From Tausonia pullulans (lineage: Eukaryota; Basidiomycota; Tremellomycetes; Cystofilobasidiales; Mrakiaceae), in assembly GCA_951802195.1 (NCBI GenBank), contig OX637626.1:1393760-1457759 (forward strand): 64,000 bases of DNA, read 5' to 3'. The position numbers and the translations under genes were made by a program. Positions 26,601 through 37,423 of this stretch are shown in pieces (position 1 is the first letter of the stretch; each line of letters starts with the position of its first letter). Below the pieces are notes generated by a model. The model did not search any database. It had not been told where the DNA came from and saw only the letters and a program-made list of their open reading frames with translations.

Positions 26601-27595
26601 ACCAGAGCTAGATCAGCTGATCGCGCCTCTCGAGGCGAAGGAGACGCGCAAGCTTACCGAGATTGAGAAGGGTGTGGATCTCATCGATGAAGCAGACGAC
26701 ACCCCCGGCCTCAGCCTCGATGTCCTTGAGGAGAGATTTGAAGCGCTCCTCGAACTGGCCGCGGACTCCGGCACCGGCGAGAAGCGCTGACAGGTCGAGC
26801 GAGAGGACGCGCTTGTCAAGCAGGGACTGGCGCAGGGAGGAGAGAGGTGGGAAGTGTCAGTGCAAGGACAGCCCAAGAACAGCACGATGGCTGACCTGTG
26901 GGACCTCGCCATTAATTATACGCTGGGCGAGACCCTCAAGAATGGCCGTCTTGCCGACTCCGGCTGGACCGAGGAGGACAGGATTCGACTTCGTCCGCCG
27001 GCTGAGGACTAACGCGTCGAGGTAGAGGTGGAGGAGCGATGAGACAGGCAAGAAAACGACGTGCAGGGAGACTAGGACTCACTTTGAATGGTCCTTCTGA
27101 TCTCCTCCTCCCGTCCAATGACGGGGTCCATCTTCCCGTCGCGCGCCATGGCGGTCAGGTCGATGCTCTAGGTGGAGGAGGGGCCCGGTCGAAAAAGTCA
27201 GCTGTCCGTCAATTTCGCATCCTGCTGCAGTGGGTTCCGAATGCATGAGCACGCACAAACTGTTCGAGCGCCTCGCCCTTGGCCATGCCCTGGCCTAGGT
27301 TGGGCATCCGAAGGCCGCCCTTAGGCGGAGGGCCACCCCCAGGGCCGATGGTTGCGTACGACCTCCGGCCCGCAAGCTGGATCGCCGTCGGATGCAGCCA
27401 GGGCGAGGAGGGCGAGGAGTGCGAGGAAAGAGAGGGGGCTGAGGGAGATGCGAGCGAGGGAGAGTTGGGCTGTGAAGCAAGGGGAGCAGCCCGCGAGACC
27501 GTGGTGGCGATGGCTCGTGGGCCGAGGTGGAGGGTCGTGGCCGAGCGAGCGGCGAGGGCGAGTGAGCGGGAGGCTGGGCGGGAGAGCGGCAGCAT
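23696..27595 (-). CDS. HSP78: Mitochondrial Hsp100/ClpB disaggregase
   Basis: AAA+ ATPase of the mitochondrial matrix that resolubilises aggregated proteins with mtHsp70. The start at 27593-27595 gives an Arg/Ser/Ala-rich presequence ([17 protein letters not shown]). As in Hsp78, there is no ClpB N-terminal domain: the sequence goes directly to [20 protein letters not shown]. Domain 1 has Walker [18 protein letters not shown], Walker [13 protein letters not shown] and sensor [10 protein letters not shown]. The coiled-coil middle domain is [20 protein letters not shown] and following. Domain 2 has Walker [54 protein letters not shown] and [20 protein letters not shown]. At the end, a donor after NPM joined to an acceptor before a short exon gives an acidic tail ([17 protein letters not shown]) ending at 23696-23698; without that splice the frame stops at 23795. 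More than ten introns. All catalytic motifs are present. Confidence 0.93.
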
Positions 27596-28057
27596 GGCTC
27601 GCAGAGTGATGGGTGCGGGAATGTAGATGCGGGTCGGTTGGAGTGATGGCTGGGCAAGTGTCTCGAGGAGTCGTCGATGCGGTGGTAGCGTTCGCCTGGG
27701 AGACTGAGACAGGTCAACGTCTGCCTCTTGGCTTCCGCCGGAGAGCGCCGCCCGCGGGCTGGCTGGTCATCTCGAAGGTGCCAGGCGCTTCCGTCTCCAC
27801 GCCCGCCTGCTTCTCTCCTCAGGCGCCACACCGAGCCAGAGGGAGGTCTGGCGTCAGCGAGAGATCCCGTGCCTCGGAGGCCAGCCCGGCCACCCACGCC
27901 GGCCGTTCATGACGAGGGCGGGTCTGGACTCGGAGGGGTCCGTCCGTCTGCGTCGAGATAGAGGGCGGCAGCGGCGATGCGCGCCTCAGCACCCGACGAC
28001 CATCTCGCTTGCTCTCTTCTCAGTCACCATCCGACCTCCCCCTTCCTTCACCCCCCC
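27596..28057. promoter_or_regulatory. Divergent upstream region HSP78 / EI24-family gene
   Basis: 462 GC-rich bases between two start codons. HSP78 genes are usually heat-inducible, but I saw no convincing array of alternating GAA/TTC heat-shock elements by eye. Confidence 0.5.
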
Positions 28058-29528
28058 ATGATCCGCCGCAGGACTACCGGGGTCCCCGTCAACCAGGCTC
28101 TCTACCCGGAGCCCGCGAGGCCCGACCAGCCCAAGCCTCGCCCTCCGTCGGCGCCGGTCCAGACCCACGTCTACGGCCAGCCCTCGTTCGCGCGCTTGCC
28201 AAACATCTACCCGAGTAGCGGCGGCGTGTCGCAGGGCAGAAGCTTCCGCGGAGAGAAGACGCTCGGCCAGACGGCTCAACTCCACGGTCGGTGGGCCCTT
28301 CGTGGCCTCAAGGACGCCCTTCGCGTCCAGCGAACGCGTGACGCGATCTCCAGGTGAGAGGAGGCAGCCATCCATCTATATGCGGGACTGGTCAACAGTC
28401 AGGCTGAACCATTGGTTTATCTCAACCAGCGACGCCCGGCTTCGGTCCAATATCATCCGGGCGCTGGTCTTCAACTTACCTCTCCTTCTCACCCTCCTCT
28501 TCCTTTCCTATGTCATCCTCCCTCTCTTCCGGTCAGGGGCATCCCCCTCGGCAGCAGCCTCCCATCTTTGGCATCAGGTTGGATCCATAGCCGGTTCGGG
28601 TGCGGTCGTCCTTCTTAATGGATCCTTCCAGGGCGGGATCTCGGAGCGTCTCCACGGCGGACACGGAAGCGCTGCCTCGAGCCTGTCAGTAGCGCACGTT
28701 GTACTTATCTTCTCGCTCTGATCCTAGGACCACCATCGTTGGCAGGCCTGGCCAGAGCCTTCTACTGCGTTCGCTGATCTGGGTTTGTTTGCTCACACAT
28801 CCAGCCCCATACGCGCCATCATTCTAGGCGACTTTATTGTTGTCACCGGCTTCTTCCGCCTGATTCCCGTCATCGGCTGGCCGCTCGCCTTCATTTATAC
28901 GCTCTGGATCAACTCTTACTACACGTTCGAGTACATCTGGTACGCTGCTGCCTTATAGTTGCTGCTCGATCGGGTAGGTTCCTTGTGACTCACAACGCGT
29001 CGACCTTTTCTCTCTCTCCAGGGGTGCCCAGGGATGGACGCTCCCGGAACGTATTCGTTTCCTGCAGTCTCGATGGGCCTATTTTGCCGGCTTTGGTGTG
29101 TCCATCGATGTCTCTCTTTCTCTTCGCTGTCTCTCGGCTGAACCATTTTACGTTCTTCTTTAGGTTTCCCCATCAGCCTCCTCACGACGATCCCCTTCCT
29201 CCCTCCGCTCCTCAACACGACCCTCTTCGCCCTCCTCTTCCCCTTCTGCCTTGTCCTCGCCTCATTCGCCTCCCCAAGTCCACCAGCGTCCGTCTCTACG
29301 TCTTTCAGCGCGCTTCCGACGTCCACTGAGGATGGCGCCGAGCTCGCCGACTTCAGCGGCGGCGACAGCGACGCAAATTCGGGAGGGGGCGAAGCCGAGT
29401 GGTGGCCTTACTGGCCGCGAAGGGTCCCCGCTCTCGAGGGCGCGCTCAAGGCAGCGGGCGTGTGGACGGGCGTGTGGGCGGGCGTGTCGGATGGGTTTGG
29501 ACATCGGAGGAATATGAGCGGGATCTAG
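28058..29528 (+). CDS. EI24-family ER membrane protein
   Basis: Multi-pass membrane protein of the EI24 (etoposide-induced 2.4)/CysZ-like family; animal EI24 is an ER protein linked to autophagy. The ATG at 28058 begins MIRRRTTGVPVNQALYPE, a Pro-rich cytosolic stretch. Then HGRWALRGLKDALRVQRTRD leads into membrane segments: RALVFNLPLLLTLLFLSYVI, the next exon with AIILGDFIVVTGFFRLIPVI and GWPLAFIYTLWINSYYTFEY, then the family signature RWAYFAGFGFPISLLTTIPF, with a last hydrophobic block LLFPFCLVLASFA. The C-terminus is acidic/Ser-rich and ends at 29526-29528. The order of spans and the WAYFxGFG signature support the assignment. The yeast-level role is unknown. Confidence 0.78.
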
Positions 29529-30013
29529 ACGGTCTTGGAAGGCTCCCTTTCCCTCCCGTTCTGGACGTCTGGTGCTCGGCAGAACGATGAGCATGGCTTG
29601 ATTATTTTCAAGATGGAGACATTCGACGATAGCGGTATTGCTCCCAATGAACAAGGCAAGAACGCGGATCAGGGGAGTTCTCTACGCGCCATCTTAAACA
29701 TGTTGAGAGACGGTTCATCCAAGCTGCGGAGGAGCCCGACCCGCCTGACCTTTCCTCCTGTCGCCCCTGCCGCGTCGCGTCGTTCGCCCCTAACATCCAG
29801 CTAGTTCGCCGCTCCATCCCCTCTGGCCTCGCTGTCTTCCGCCCGAACCTCTGTTCGCCTGTCGGCGACCTCCATCATCCCAAGCTCTGCTATCTCGCTT
29901 GGTCGTTACCATCCTCTTGCGTGCGCCCGCTCCACGAGCAAGGCCACTCCTCTTGTTCCCCTTCAGTTGCCGGTCTTCTCCAACCCTCTCGCCCTCTCTC
30001 CCCTCTCGCCAGA
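29529..30013. other. Intergenic region
   Basis: 3' region of the EI24-family gene and upstream region of the next plus-strand gene. Pyrimidine-rich before 30014, as expected of a 5' leader. No gene recognised. Confidence 0.6.
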
Positions 30014-32233
30014 ATGCCATTCCAGGCGGACGCCCTTCCGACGCTGTCTCTCGGTCAGTCAGTCCCTGAACCGACGCCTGTACGGCAGAAGAGAGCCTCG
30101 CTGCCCAGTATGCCCGTCGGCGCACCCATGTCCCCCGGCGGGACAACGGAGACACGTTCCGGTGAGTTGGGCGAGCCCATCTGTTGATTATGTTGACTGT
30201 CTCAACCTAACTTTACCGCCTTGTCCCGCCTCGCACGTTTCTGACGGATGTTCTGCCTACCACAACCAATAGAGCACCCCTACGCGATCAAGACGACGAC
30301 GAGTGGTCTCCTCACGCGCTCCAACTCGAACCCAAGCTGGTCGCCCCGTCATCAGAGCTCGAGGTCCGTCAATGAGCCGCCCGCATCTCCCCTCCGTTCT
30401 CGCTCGCTCGCACTCTCTCCCATTAGTTGACTAAATCGTTGGATTGCTGCCTTCTTCCAGGTCTCTTTCGTCTTTCCCGGTCCCTATGGAGAGCCCAGCG
30501 TCGCTCGGAGGACCCGCCGCTCCCCCCTCGCCGTCAGCGACGCGACCCGTCCAGCTCCGCCGGTCTGGGACCCTCCCTTCTTTCCCGCATGCCCCGCAGG
30601 TCACGATGAAAGAGGCCTTGCCGGAGGATGCTCGCCTTTGGGACCACGAACAGCTCATCCGGTACCTCGAGGAGGCCCTTGCGAACGAGCACAACATGGC
30701 CAAGGCGGTGTGAGTTGGCTGTGGCTTGGCTTGGTCTGCAACCGATCTTGTTTGACTCTAGGATCTGACCTTCTCCTCGCGTGGCCTTCCTCTATCAGCA
30801 TCAAGGATGTCTTACAATGGCTCGACCGCGCTGGCAACGGCATCCGCGGCAGCCGGATGGACGGGCAAGAGTTCATGAGGGGAGCGTGGGCGTGAGTGGT
30901 TGAAGCAGACTGTGGTGCGCAAGCGCAGTCCCCTGACGTTCTTCTCCTCCCCAGCAATGCCCCCACTCCTCCTCCCTTCCTGGGCTCCCTCCTCGCCGTC
31001 TCCAAGCGTCTCCGCCGCACGAACCTCAAGTCGCGCATCCTCGGCACCTCACGCGAACCCTCGCTGCCCGACGGGGTGACGACGAGCCACGGGCGGGACG
31101 TTTCAATCGTTTACGAGGGCCGTGAAGAAATCGGAGACGTCTTTGGTTCTCCTGATGATGGGAGCGACGATAGGCACGTCAAGCGACTTGTTCGGGACTG
31201 GGAGGATCGTAGCAGCGCAAGCGAGGCTGGCTCCGAGGACGACGAAGCGAAGGTCGTCCATACAGGGCGCAAGTGGTCCGTCTCGTCGTCGTCGTCGTCG
31301 GTCCCCTCGCGGTCTTTCCCCGTTACTGCCGCCTCAGACACGGTCAAGAGCTTTGTCTTCCCTTTAGGGCAACAGCTGGCGGAGCCCACCCTGATGGAGT
31401 CGAATAAGATCATTGAGGCGTCCACGATAGAGGTCCTTCCGTCTGGATGTAGCTCGACGCACGGCCGCTCGCCTCCCCCACCCCCCTACGACCCTCACGA
31501 GACATCGCTCCTCTCGCCATCGAGTCTTCCACTTCCTCTCAGTCCGACGGAGCCCACTTCTTTTCATACTGACCCTTCGCTCGACGAGGACGGTGCGCCG
31601 CCAGATCACCAGGCCAAGATGGCTGTCCATGTCAAGTCCGGTTCCAAGCCCTACTACGCCCTCCGCAGGTCGTCGAGCGCGTCCAAACGGCCTCCTCTCT
31701 TCCTCACGGCGGCGACACCTTTCTTAGCGTCTGCGCCTGAGGGCTCCATGTCGGTGTCGGTCAACGAGAGACCCGCCACGAGCGAGGACGAGGATGACGA
31801 TGTCCCTCGTCGGTCCTCTCGCCGATCACCTACCTCGAGGAAGGTCACCCTCCGCCCTCATCTGTCGGCAGCTGCTTCGATGTCCTCCGAGGCTGATTCA
31901 GTGGATCGGGCGATCCTTCTCCGGCTCACCGAGCGGATCTCGCTGCTCGAGAATCGGCTCGCGGACCTCGAGAGCGAATGGAAGGGCATGCCTACCACCA
32001 GCGAGCAGATGGTGCCGACTGCTGTTCCCCAGCAGTTGGTGCCGGTCGCCGCTGCTGGCATCCCGCAGACGAAGATGACGACGGAAACGAGTCGCCCTCG
32101 CGCGGGTAGCGGTAAGGAGAAGCCACCTCCGGCCCTGATCCGCGAGCTCCCGGCGTTTGTGCTGGGCGTCGCTGCGGGACTCAGCTTCGTTGTCCTCCGG
32201 GTCGTGTGGCGGCGGAGCTTGCGTCGGTCGTGA
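30014..32233 (+). CDS. Tail-anchored protein of unknown function
   Basis: Five-or-six-exon gene; start MPFQADALPTLSLGQS at 30014. The first part is Ser/Pro-rich and likely disordered. A helical part follows (LWDHEQLIRYLEEALANEHN); splicing GT plus C gives AVIKDVLQWLDRAGNGIRG, then RMDGQEFMRGAWANAPTPPP and LLAVSKRLRRTNLKSRIL. The WL...G...DG..F pattern is faintly SAM-like, but that is a weak guess. A long acidic/Ser-rich region follows. Near the C-terminus is a short coiled coil (ILLRLTERISLLENRLADLE) and finally one hydrophobic span (FVLGVAAGLSFVVLRVVW) followed by RRSLRRS, the layout of a tail-anchored protein with a basic tip, often mitochondrial, peroxisomal or ER. Stop at 32231-32233. No family recognised with confidence. 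Confidence 0.7.
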
Positions 32234-32590
32234 TAGGCCGAGCGCGCTCGGCCCAGCTAGTTTTGATGACTCTTCAACGATCTCTTTTCACGATTTTTCA
32301 AACGACCCTTGATGATTTTTCCGTTCATTTTTCCCTTATATCCTAGTAATGATGTTGACCTGGTTCCGCAATGCATGATCTGTTCCTTGTTTCCTGACAC
32401 GCATCTCAACATGTAAATCCTCGCGCGCAGATCAACCTCTCTCTGTTTCTCTATAGCCGTCGACCACGGCGAACGACCATCCTCAGGCCAAGCGAGCGGC
32501 GGATGAAGACAATAACCGAGATGCGGCTCGAGTTTATCTGGATCGACCTGAAAGGCGAGACCGAACCCCTGAGGGTGAGCTGGCTGGGAC
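32234..32590. other. 3' region and junction with retroelement
   Basis: AT-richer sequence likely holding the 3' UTR of the tail-anchored gene. No 3' LTR of the neighbouring copia element was recognised; the copia reverse-transcriptase similarity simply stops near 32591. Confidence 0.5.
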
Positions 32591-34429
32591 GTATTCCACT
32601 CCTTCGCGCTGACAGTAGCCCTTGGCCACCCATCCAGCCTTGAAGCGAGTGATCCTCCCGTCTGCTCCTTTCTTGAGTGCGTACACCCAGCGCACTCCGA
32701 CCGTTTTCGATCCCGAGGGTAGCTCCGTGAGTTCAAAGACTCCGTTCCCTTCCATCGAGGCCATCTCTTCGTCCATTGCCTCCCTCCAGAAGTATGGGTG
32801 CTCCGACGTCATTACTTTTTCGTACGTCTTGGGTAGTGAGGGTGATGGGAGATCATCAAGGTTTGGTCTTGCCGCATACGCGTGGCAGACGAAGTCCTCC
32901 GAAACGAAATCGGTTATGTCGTAGTCCGTCTGGATGTATTTCGCCGTGTCCGCTGTTTCCGCGATCGACCTGTTTCGCATCCCTCGCCCGTAGCTCCCAC
33001 TCAATTGAACAGCGGGCTGGCCTTCGTTGACCTCCTCATAGTACCACGAGGGCTTGAGGCGGGATGCCTTTGGTTTGACTGCTTCGGCCTTCCCGAGCGG
33101 GTCTTGTTGCACTTCTGGCTTCTTGGACGTTTGTGCTTGTTCCGTCGCCTTCTCCTCCTTTGGCTGATCTATTCCTTCTTTTTCCTCCACTTCCCTGGAT
33201 CCATTTGATCCGACCGTCGGCAACTCCGCTGTTTTTAGTGCCCCGAACGTTTCGTCGAGGATCACGTCGCGCGAGTAGATGATGGCCCTCTTGGGGCTGC
33301 CGAAGACCTGGAGTCGGTACGCCTTCTTCCCTTCGGGTTCGCCGTATCCGAGGAAGATGCACTTGATCGCTTTTGACTGGTGCTTCTTCCTTTCCGGATC
33401 GAGTGCATACGCGATGCTTCCGAATGCTCGAAGGTAGGTGAGGTCGGGTTTCCGCTTGTGATAGGCCTGGAATGGGGTTTGATGGTTGATCGAGGCGGAT
33501 GAGATGCGGTTAATCGTATAAGTAGCGTAATTCATGGCTTCCGCCCAGTACGATGGGTCAAGCTCCCTCGCGGCTCGTAGCACGCAGATGAGCTTCTCCT
33601 CGATGGTCCGCATTCCTCGTGGTGCCTTACGTTCTGTTGAGGTGTGCGTGAGATGGTCGTCTCCTCGGTGATCCCCTCGTCCCGGAGATAGGACTCGTTG
33701 TCCTTTGACGTGTATTCCCCGCCGCTGTCTGACCTGATCCGTTTGACGACGTGGCCAGCCCGTTTTTCTTCCTTCTTCCTCTATGCGATGAATGTCGCTA
33801 ACGCCTTCGACTTCCGATGCAAAGCGAACGACCAGTGGTTGTATGAAAGTCGTCCTAAATCGCCATCTTGAAGCGCCTTCCTTGCGCTGACGCGACGGGC
33901 ATTGGCCCTTGGAGATCCGTGTGAATGAGTTCAAGCGGAGAGGTCGTTTTGGTTGTGGAGGTGGGAAAGGGGGTCCGATGTTGTTTCCCTTCTACGCAAG
34001 GCACGCAGATCCGTTCTTTGAATCCATCGATGTCCTCTTTCGTGAAGGCTGGTAGAAGTCTCTGACTGATGAGCTTCTCCATTGCTGAGATGGAGGCATG
34101 GCCGAGCCGGCGGTGGACGAGTTCGATCTTGTCGACCCCGATGCCGTGAGCGCCACGTCCTCCTCCCTTGTGCCGGCTCTTCCTGAGTCGGTCACATCCA
34201 GCATGTAGAGGTTTTTCGAAACCTCCCGACCCTCCATGAAGACTTGCCCGTTTCTAATGAATTGACAGTGCTTCTTGGAGTTGAGCTCCCTCTTGGGGAA
34301 TCTCGTCTCGACTCCTTTATTGCCGAGTTGTCCAATGCTGATGAGGTTTGCGAACCCGGGGATGTGATATACCTCCGGGAGCGTGAAGTACCTCTCGACT
34401 CCTCCCACTCGTGAGCGCAGGCGGATTTC
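32591..34429 (-). pseudogene. Copia integrase and partial reverse transcriptase, broken
   Basis: GAG-pre-integrase region (VYHIPGFANLISIGQLGNKG) is in one frame; RRLGHASISAMEKLISQRLL and CVPCVEGKQHRTPF with the zinc-binding Cys pair in a second; the integrase core (RSDSGGEYTSK, carrying one catalytic Asp) in a third, with an in-frame stop just before it. EAMNYATYTINRISSASINH and FGSIAYALDPERKKHQSKAI form the integrase C-terminal region. A linker leads to EHPYFWREAMDEEMASMEGN and SKTVGVRWVYALKKGADGRI, the first RT block, which ends after QREGVEY near 32591. At least three frameshifts plus the stop and the truncation make it non-functional. Confidence 0.85.
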
Positions 34430-35511
34430 TCGATTCCTAGTACCTGTGATGGAGTTCCGTCGGCCGTCTTGACCGCGTGTTTGAACTGCCTGTACTTGAC
34501 GAAGCGTTCCCGCTCTCCTACGATGTGATTCGTGGCTCCGCTATCTGCGATATATCCGAGCTTGGTCACGATGTCCAGTGACTGGTCCGACACTGATGTA
34601 TTGGGTTCGACTTGAAGGCTGAAATCCAAGACCGATGGCCCCGCGATGTTCGCCTCGTCCCTCCCTTTGTTTCCATTCTTCCCCTTCCTGAACCTCTTTC
34701 CCTTCCCGAACCCTTTAGGGTTTCCGACGAGTTCCCAACAATCGGCCTTCAAGTGTCCAACTTTACAGCAATGATTGCACGTGACCTTCTTCCTATCGAT
34801 CATCAGCGCCGAGTCGTTCGACGTGATTGAGGTGGAGGGTTTGAATGACTCGTGGGTCCAGACGTAGACCAGGAGGGATGTTGCGACGGTGGTGAGGGAG
34901 GGTTGTTCCTTTGTATCTTGAGATCGGAGAGTTTGATGTTGGATGAATGACTCAAGGGAGGCGGGGAGTCCGCTGAGGAAGAACAGCGAGCTCATACGAT
35001 CCGGAATGGAGAGGCTGAGGGCCGTCATGTCATCGACGATCCGTTGGAATTCGTCGATGTACTCTTGAACGGACCCTCCCTCCTCCATCCTCAGATCCCT
35101 CATCCTCCTGATGGCCATTAACTCTCTTGCACTTCCTTCCACCTTGTGACTCTTCCTCAGAAGATCCCACGCCTCCTTCGCGTGCGAGCAGTTCCGTATC
35201 CTCAGTAACTCCCGGTCGCTGACGGCCATCTGGATTCTGTGGAGCGCGAACTCGTCCTTGCGGTCCCACTCCTTGATCTCTGCGGCGTTGGTAAGTGTGG
35301 TGGTTGTCTCTTGTGCGTCCTTGTCTGTGACTGTTTGGACTGGAACGGGGGTGGGCCTGGTTTTCGTACCTAGGACAACGGGCTTGCAGTCCGCCTCTCC
35401 GAAGGCTATAAGCATCCTTACGGCCCAGGTCTCGTAGTTTGTACCATCGAGAGCGGTGAATTTGAAGAGCTTGTGATCGAGCTTCTTGGAGTAGGCCTCC
35501 GTTGAGGCCAT
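34430..35511 (-). pseudogene. Copia gag-protease part
   Basis: Begins at MASTEAYSKKLDHKLFKF (ATG at 35509-35511) just inside the LTR; an upstream in-frame ATG at 35565 lies inside the LTR. The capsid-like domain reads LDGTNYETWAVRMLIAFGEA, WDLLRKSHKVEGSARELMA and VQEYIDEFQRIVDDMTALSL, typical of copia Gag. A CCHC zinc knuckle follows (CNHCCKVGHLKADC), then the protease motif YIADSGATNHIVGERERF with its catalytic DSG. The frame is open from the start to beyond the protease and breaks near 34430, where the continuation (GVERYFTLPEVYHIPG) moves to another frame. Confidence 0.85.
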
Positions 35512-35534
35512 GGTGGCGAATGGTGCTGATAACG

Positions 35535-35749
35535 TGTTAAGGTCAAAGTTCGCCCTGGGGTCCAATGTGGATGCAAGCTTACATTATATAGCTACTCCAC
35601 TCTGTCCGCTTATATAAGTTTTACCGAGAGGCGTAGAGAGTGCTAGAAAGACGAGGAGAGATGGATGACTAATCGGATGACTAACTATGCATGAGAAAAG
35701 AGATGGAAGTTACTACACCATAGGTCTCCGCGAATCGCTCCTTCCAACA
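35535..35749 (-). repeat. 5' LTR of the copia element
   Basis: About 215 bp bounded by TGTTGG at the 35749 end and AACA at the 35535 end (TGTT/AACA inverted ends) on the minus strand. TATATAAG lies inside, a plausible TATA box. It is followed directly by CGTTATCAGCACCA, in the position of a primer binding site, and 10 bases later by the gag ATG. Boundaries are inferred because no second LTR is available for comparison. Confidence 0.65.
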
Positions 35750-35820
35750 CAGAGCCTATGTGGTGAACCCGTAAGATCCCGACACTCTAGGTCTCCGCGA
35801 ACCTCTCCTTCCAAAACCAC
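35750..35820 (-). repeat. Related repeat fragment flanking the LTR
   Basis: On the minus strand this has TTGGAAGGAGAGG then TTCGCGGAGACCTAGAGT and ends TTCACCACATAGGCTCTG directly before the LTR's TGTTGGAAGG. It shares the TTGGAAGG and TTCGCGGAGACCTA blocks with the start of the adjacent LTR and matches the repeat near 59.9 kb over some 60 bases. Probably an older, partial LTR or LTR subrepeat. Confidence 0.7.
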
Positions 35821-35942
35821 CAAGGCCGCCGGCGCTGAGACCCTCCGGAAGTGAGCAACGCCTGATGGCACCAGGTGTATTAAACTACGTCGACAATTAG
35901 ATGTACTACCCTCCAGGACCTGCTAGTTCAACAATGACTCTG

Positions 35943-37060
35943 CTTTCACCGATGTTGGGGCCACCATGGCCACTGCTCGCGTCCTTGAGCTCGTCGGCGT
36001 AGGAGCTTACCTCTGTGGCGCAACCCTTCTCACCAATAAGAATGTTCACAACGCGGCCGGACAGATCCTGACTATCGAGTCTAGCCACAGCTCGCTCCTC
36101 AGCTCGTGAGCCACCTTCTGCATGTCATGATCAGCTCTGACGTTATTTCGAATCTTGAACAGTCCTTGTTGGAAGGGCCTTCCTATCTCAGCGTGCGCAT
36201 CTCCTTCTCTAGGCCCTCCGATAACATCCTTAATAGACACACTCTCTCTTTACTCCACAGCGGTCGACGTGTCCCTTATACGTGCCTCTGCCCTCGTGAT
36301 GGCCGCTCTCTTCAGCACATGAGTAAGCCGGCCAAGTAATTGGCGAGCGAAAGTCATACTGAAGAGCACTGTTTCTTTTTTTCATCAGTGGTGGATGCGA
36401 CCCTGTAGCCTCGATATCACCTTCGAGTCGAATTCCGCCCCAAAGATGCTCAAATCCGCCGACGATCTTGACTTCCTTCGAGGCCTAAAACCCAGGCCAT
36501 TCTCACCGCCACGTCTGACACCTCCAAGATCGCCGCCAGCTTCTCATTCAAATTTGCCACCTCAGGCGACATCTTCTTCGGCAGCCTTTTCTGGGCGTAT
36601 CTTAGAAGGGCTTTTTTTCACCAGAATTATATTTCCCCTTCTCTCCCCCTTGTTCCTGAGGAGGTCTCGGGCCCGGTGTACATCTACGTGGGTTTCTCCC
36701 TCGTTTGGCTGCCCGCGCGTGCGCTCATCCAATTGCCGACATCTCTACCTCGCCTCTAGATCGCCAACGACGGCCAGCCGCTTGCCTCCAACATCAACGT
36801 ATAGACGCCGCCCAGATTGCCGCGAGGCCTACCCACGTCTTCGGTGCGTCGAACTCGTCCAGCAGTACGACCGAGAGTGACGATCTGCCGCTGATCTCCC
36901 TCCTCCCTCAGTCGACTCTGCCACCTCAGACGCTCTCTCCCCGAGCACCGAGGTTGGAGTCGCCGGTGCTGCCGCCGCCCCCGCCGCTGCCCCTGCCGCT
37001 GCTGCCCCTCCAGCGGCAGCTGCTGGTGCCGACGCTGGCGCCAAAGGTCATCTCACACCC
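35943..37060 (+). pseudogene. Ferritin-like (Rds1-type) protein, truncated and broken
   Basis: Remnant of a fungal stress-associated ferritin-like protein. One open stretch (about 35955-36110) reads LELVGVGAYLCGATLLTN and NVHNAAGQILTIESSHSSLL, matching the second ferritin-like helix pair with its Glu and His, then stops at TGA. Further on, QAILTATSDTSKIAASFSFK and the following VPEEVSGPVYIYV and IANDGQPLASNINV match the beta-rich C-terminal part of the family, broken by frame changes and stop codons. The end is an Ala/Pro-rich tail (EVGVAGAAAAPAAAPAAAAP) before 37060. The N-terminal half is absent; the retroelement repeats lie where it should be. A functional spliced version seems unlikely because stops fall inside conserved blocks. 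Confidence 0.65.
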
Positions 37061-37423
37061 TAACGAAAGGGCAAGATGCATCTCGGCTTATCGCGCGCGC
37101 ATGTGTGTATGGCTCCGCGACGGATGATTTTGTTTTTCGGTCTCCCATGGCGGAAGGTCCGAAGAAACTGCGCGATCTTCTATCCTACTCTGTTCGGCCT
37201 TTGCATGGAACACACGGGCAAAGAGAAAGATCAAGAGCCACGCCGGAGCCTGAACTGGTTTGCGTCAGGCGAGGCTTAAACAGACGTCAGCAGCGGGCCG
37301 TCTACCTGTCCCCGGTAGCCGGCGCAGAGAATGAGAAGCGCGTTGAAAGCGGAGGGAAGGCACGAGCGGGCGGCGCTGTCTCTTTCTCTCGACGACGACA
37401 ACACTCCAACTCTACCACCAGCC
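37061..37423. other. Upstream region of LAG1
   Basis: Between the pseudogene tail and the ceramide synthase start. No gene recognised; likely LAG1 promoter and leader. Confidence 0.55.

Larger units (their letters stand above)
32591..35749 (-). mobile_element. Truncated, decayed Ty1/copia retrotransposon
   Basis: Read on the minus strand in the order LTR (35535-35749), gag, zinc knuckle, protease, integrase, start of reverse transcriptase. Protease-before-integrase-before-RT is the copia order. The coding part is split over at least three frames by frameshifts, and integrase contains an in-frame stop. RT similarity ends soon after its first conserved block, so most of RT, RNase H and the 3' LTR are missing. 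Not autonomous. The 5' side abuts related repeat sequence and a ferritin-like pseudogene. Confidence 0.88.

Noticed and set aside
27596-28057. Heat-shock elements in the HSP78 promoter
   Set aside because: Isolated GAA and TTC trinucleotides occur, but no properly spaced alternating array was found, so no site is claimed.
32257-32736. 159-codon minus-strand frame downstream of the copia RT
   Set aside because: Overlaps the RT fragment in the wrong frame and continues into the likely 3' UTR of the tail-anchored gene; no RNase H or RT motifs found in it.
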